Source: Candidatus Blautia intestinipullorum
GTDB taxonomy: Bacteria; Bacillota; Clostridia; Lachnospirales; Lachnospiraceae
Direction of reading: 5' to 3'
DNA length: 5,382 nt
Assembly: GCA_019120475.1 (NCBI GenBank)
Contig: DWVA01000200.1
Location: forward strand, 1-5,382
Shown here: in pieces, positions 5,044 to 5,382 of the stretch
Layout of the letters: the number at the start of each line of letters is the position of its first letter
How positions within the stretch are numbered: position 1 is the stretch's first letter
Notes under the pieces: model-generated
What the model saw: the letters and a program-made list of their open reading frames with translations, nothing else
Database searches by the model: none
What the model was told of the DNA's origin: nothing
Program-made: the position numbers and the translations under genes

Positions 5044-5382
5044 TCACATCAGACCGGCAAATACAGAGGCGCCGATCACTGTGCAGAGCCCGCATACTAC
5101 AATGGCAAGGCTGCTCATAGCGCCTTCCACTTCTCCCATTTCCATTGCCTTGGCCGTTCCCACCGCATGGGAGGAGGTTCCAACAGCGAGTCCTCTGGAC
5201 ACCGCATAACGGATGCGGAATATTTTACACACAGTCTCCGCCGTCATATTTCCCAGAACACCGGTAATGATGATCACAGCGACGGAAATCGTTACATATC
5301 CTCCCAGTTCTTCGGAAACACCCATTCCGATCGCTGTTGTAATAGATTTCGGAAGCAGGGTGACGTACTCTTTATGGCTGAG
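5044..5382 (-). CDS. lrgB: LrgB/CidB-family membrane protein, C-terminal half (partial)
   Basis: The frame runs from the right edge to a TGA at 5046-5044, giving the last 112 residues of a protein that is usually about 230 long. Family hallmarks are LLPKSITTAI (9-18), GVLGN (41-45) and the GTSSHAVGTAKAMEMGEVEGAMSSLA region (68-93). The hydrophobic stretches at about 28-44 and 91-111 fit membrane helices. LrgB proteins partner with the holin-like LrgA. They have been tied to control of murein hydrolase activity and autolysis in staphylococci, and to pyruvate transport in Bacillus and streptococci. An lrgA partner would be expected just beyond the window edge. A 25-bp gap separates it from the downstream secreted MBL gene. 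The in-frame ATG at 5325 is internal, because conserved family sequence continues upstream of it. Confidence 0.9.
   Translation of the reverse strand, partial: LSHKEYVTLLPKSITTAIGMGVSEELGGYVTISVAVIIITGVLGNMTAETVCKIFRIRYAVSRGLAVGTSSHAVGTAKAMEMGEVEGAMSSLAIVVCGLCTVIGASVFAGLM

Overview
The window looks like a chromosomal segment of a gut-type Clostridia (Bacillota), most likely Lachnospiraceae. This is inferred from three things: strong AAGGAGG ribosome binding sites, a one-piece tmRNA whose tag ends in YALAA, and a secreted metallo-beta-lactamase-fold protein with a C-terminal His/Cys domain of a kind I associate with Lachnospiraceae. No species call is possible from sequence reading alone.

Positions 1-3378 hold a divergent antimicrobial-peptide sensing and resistance locus. 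Leftward run the first 11 codons of a probable sensor histidine kinase (cut by the window edge) and a complete OmpR/PhoB-type response regulator. Rightward runs a tightly packed three-gene ABC transporter operon: an ATPase of the BcrA/LanF type and two MutE/MutG-like six-helix permeases, with a 4-base overlap and then a 3-base gap between genes. The composition matches lantibiotic self-protection (LanFEG with LanRK) and CprABC-RK of Clostridioides difficile, but no lantibiotic precursor or modification gene is present here. The region between the two units holds a strong leftward promoter and, for the transporter, a TATAGT -10 without a -35. In place of the -35 lie four TAAG repeats at an exact 11-bp period, a PhoB-like operator layout that has probably not been noted for this locus.

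Positions 3437-3897 hold the tmRNA gene ssrA, with a textbook promoter (TTGACA, 17 bp, TATAAT), a leader of about 50 nt, the mature RNA (3522-3867), the tag frame ADEQYALAA and a terminator. The 3' CCA is not encoded.

Positions 3912-5382 are transcribed leftward, converging on ssrA and sharing its symmetric terminator. They hold a secreted ComEC-like metallo-beta-lactamase-fold protein and, 25 bp upstream, the C-terminal half of an LrgB-family membrane protein cut by the right edge. No stretch over 300 bases lacks a gene.
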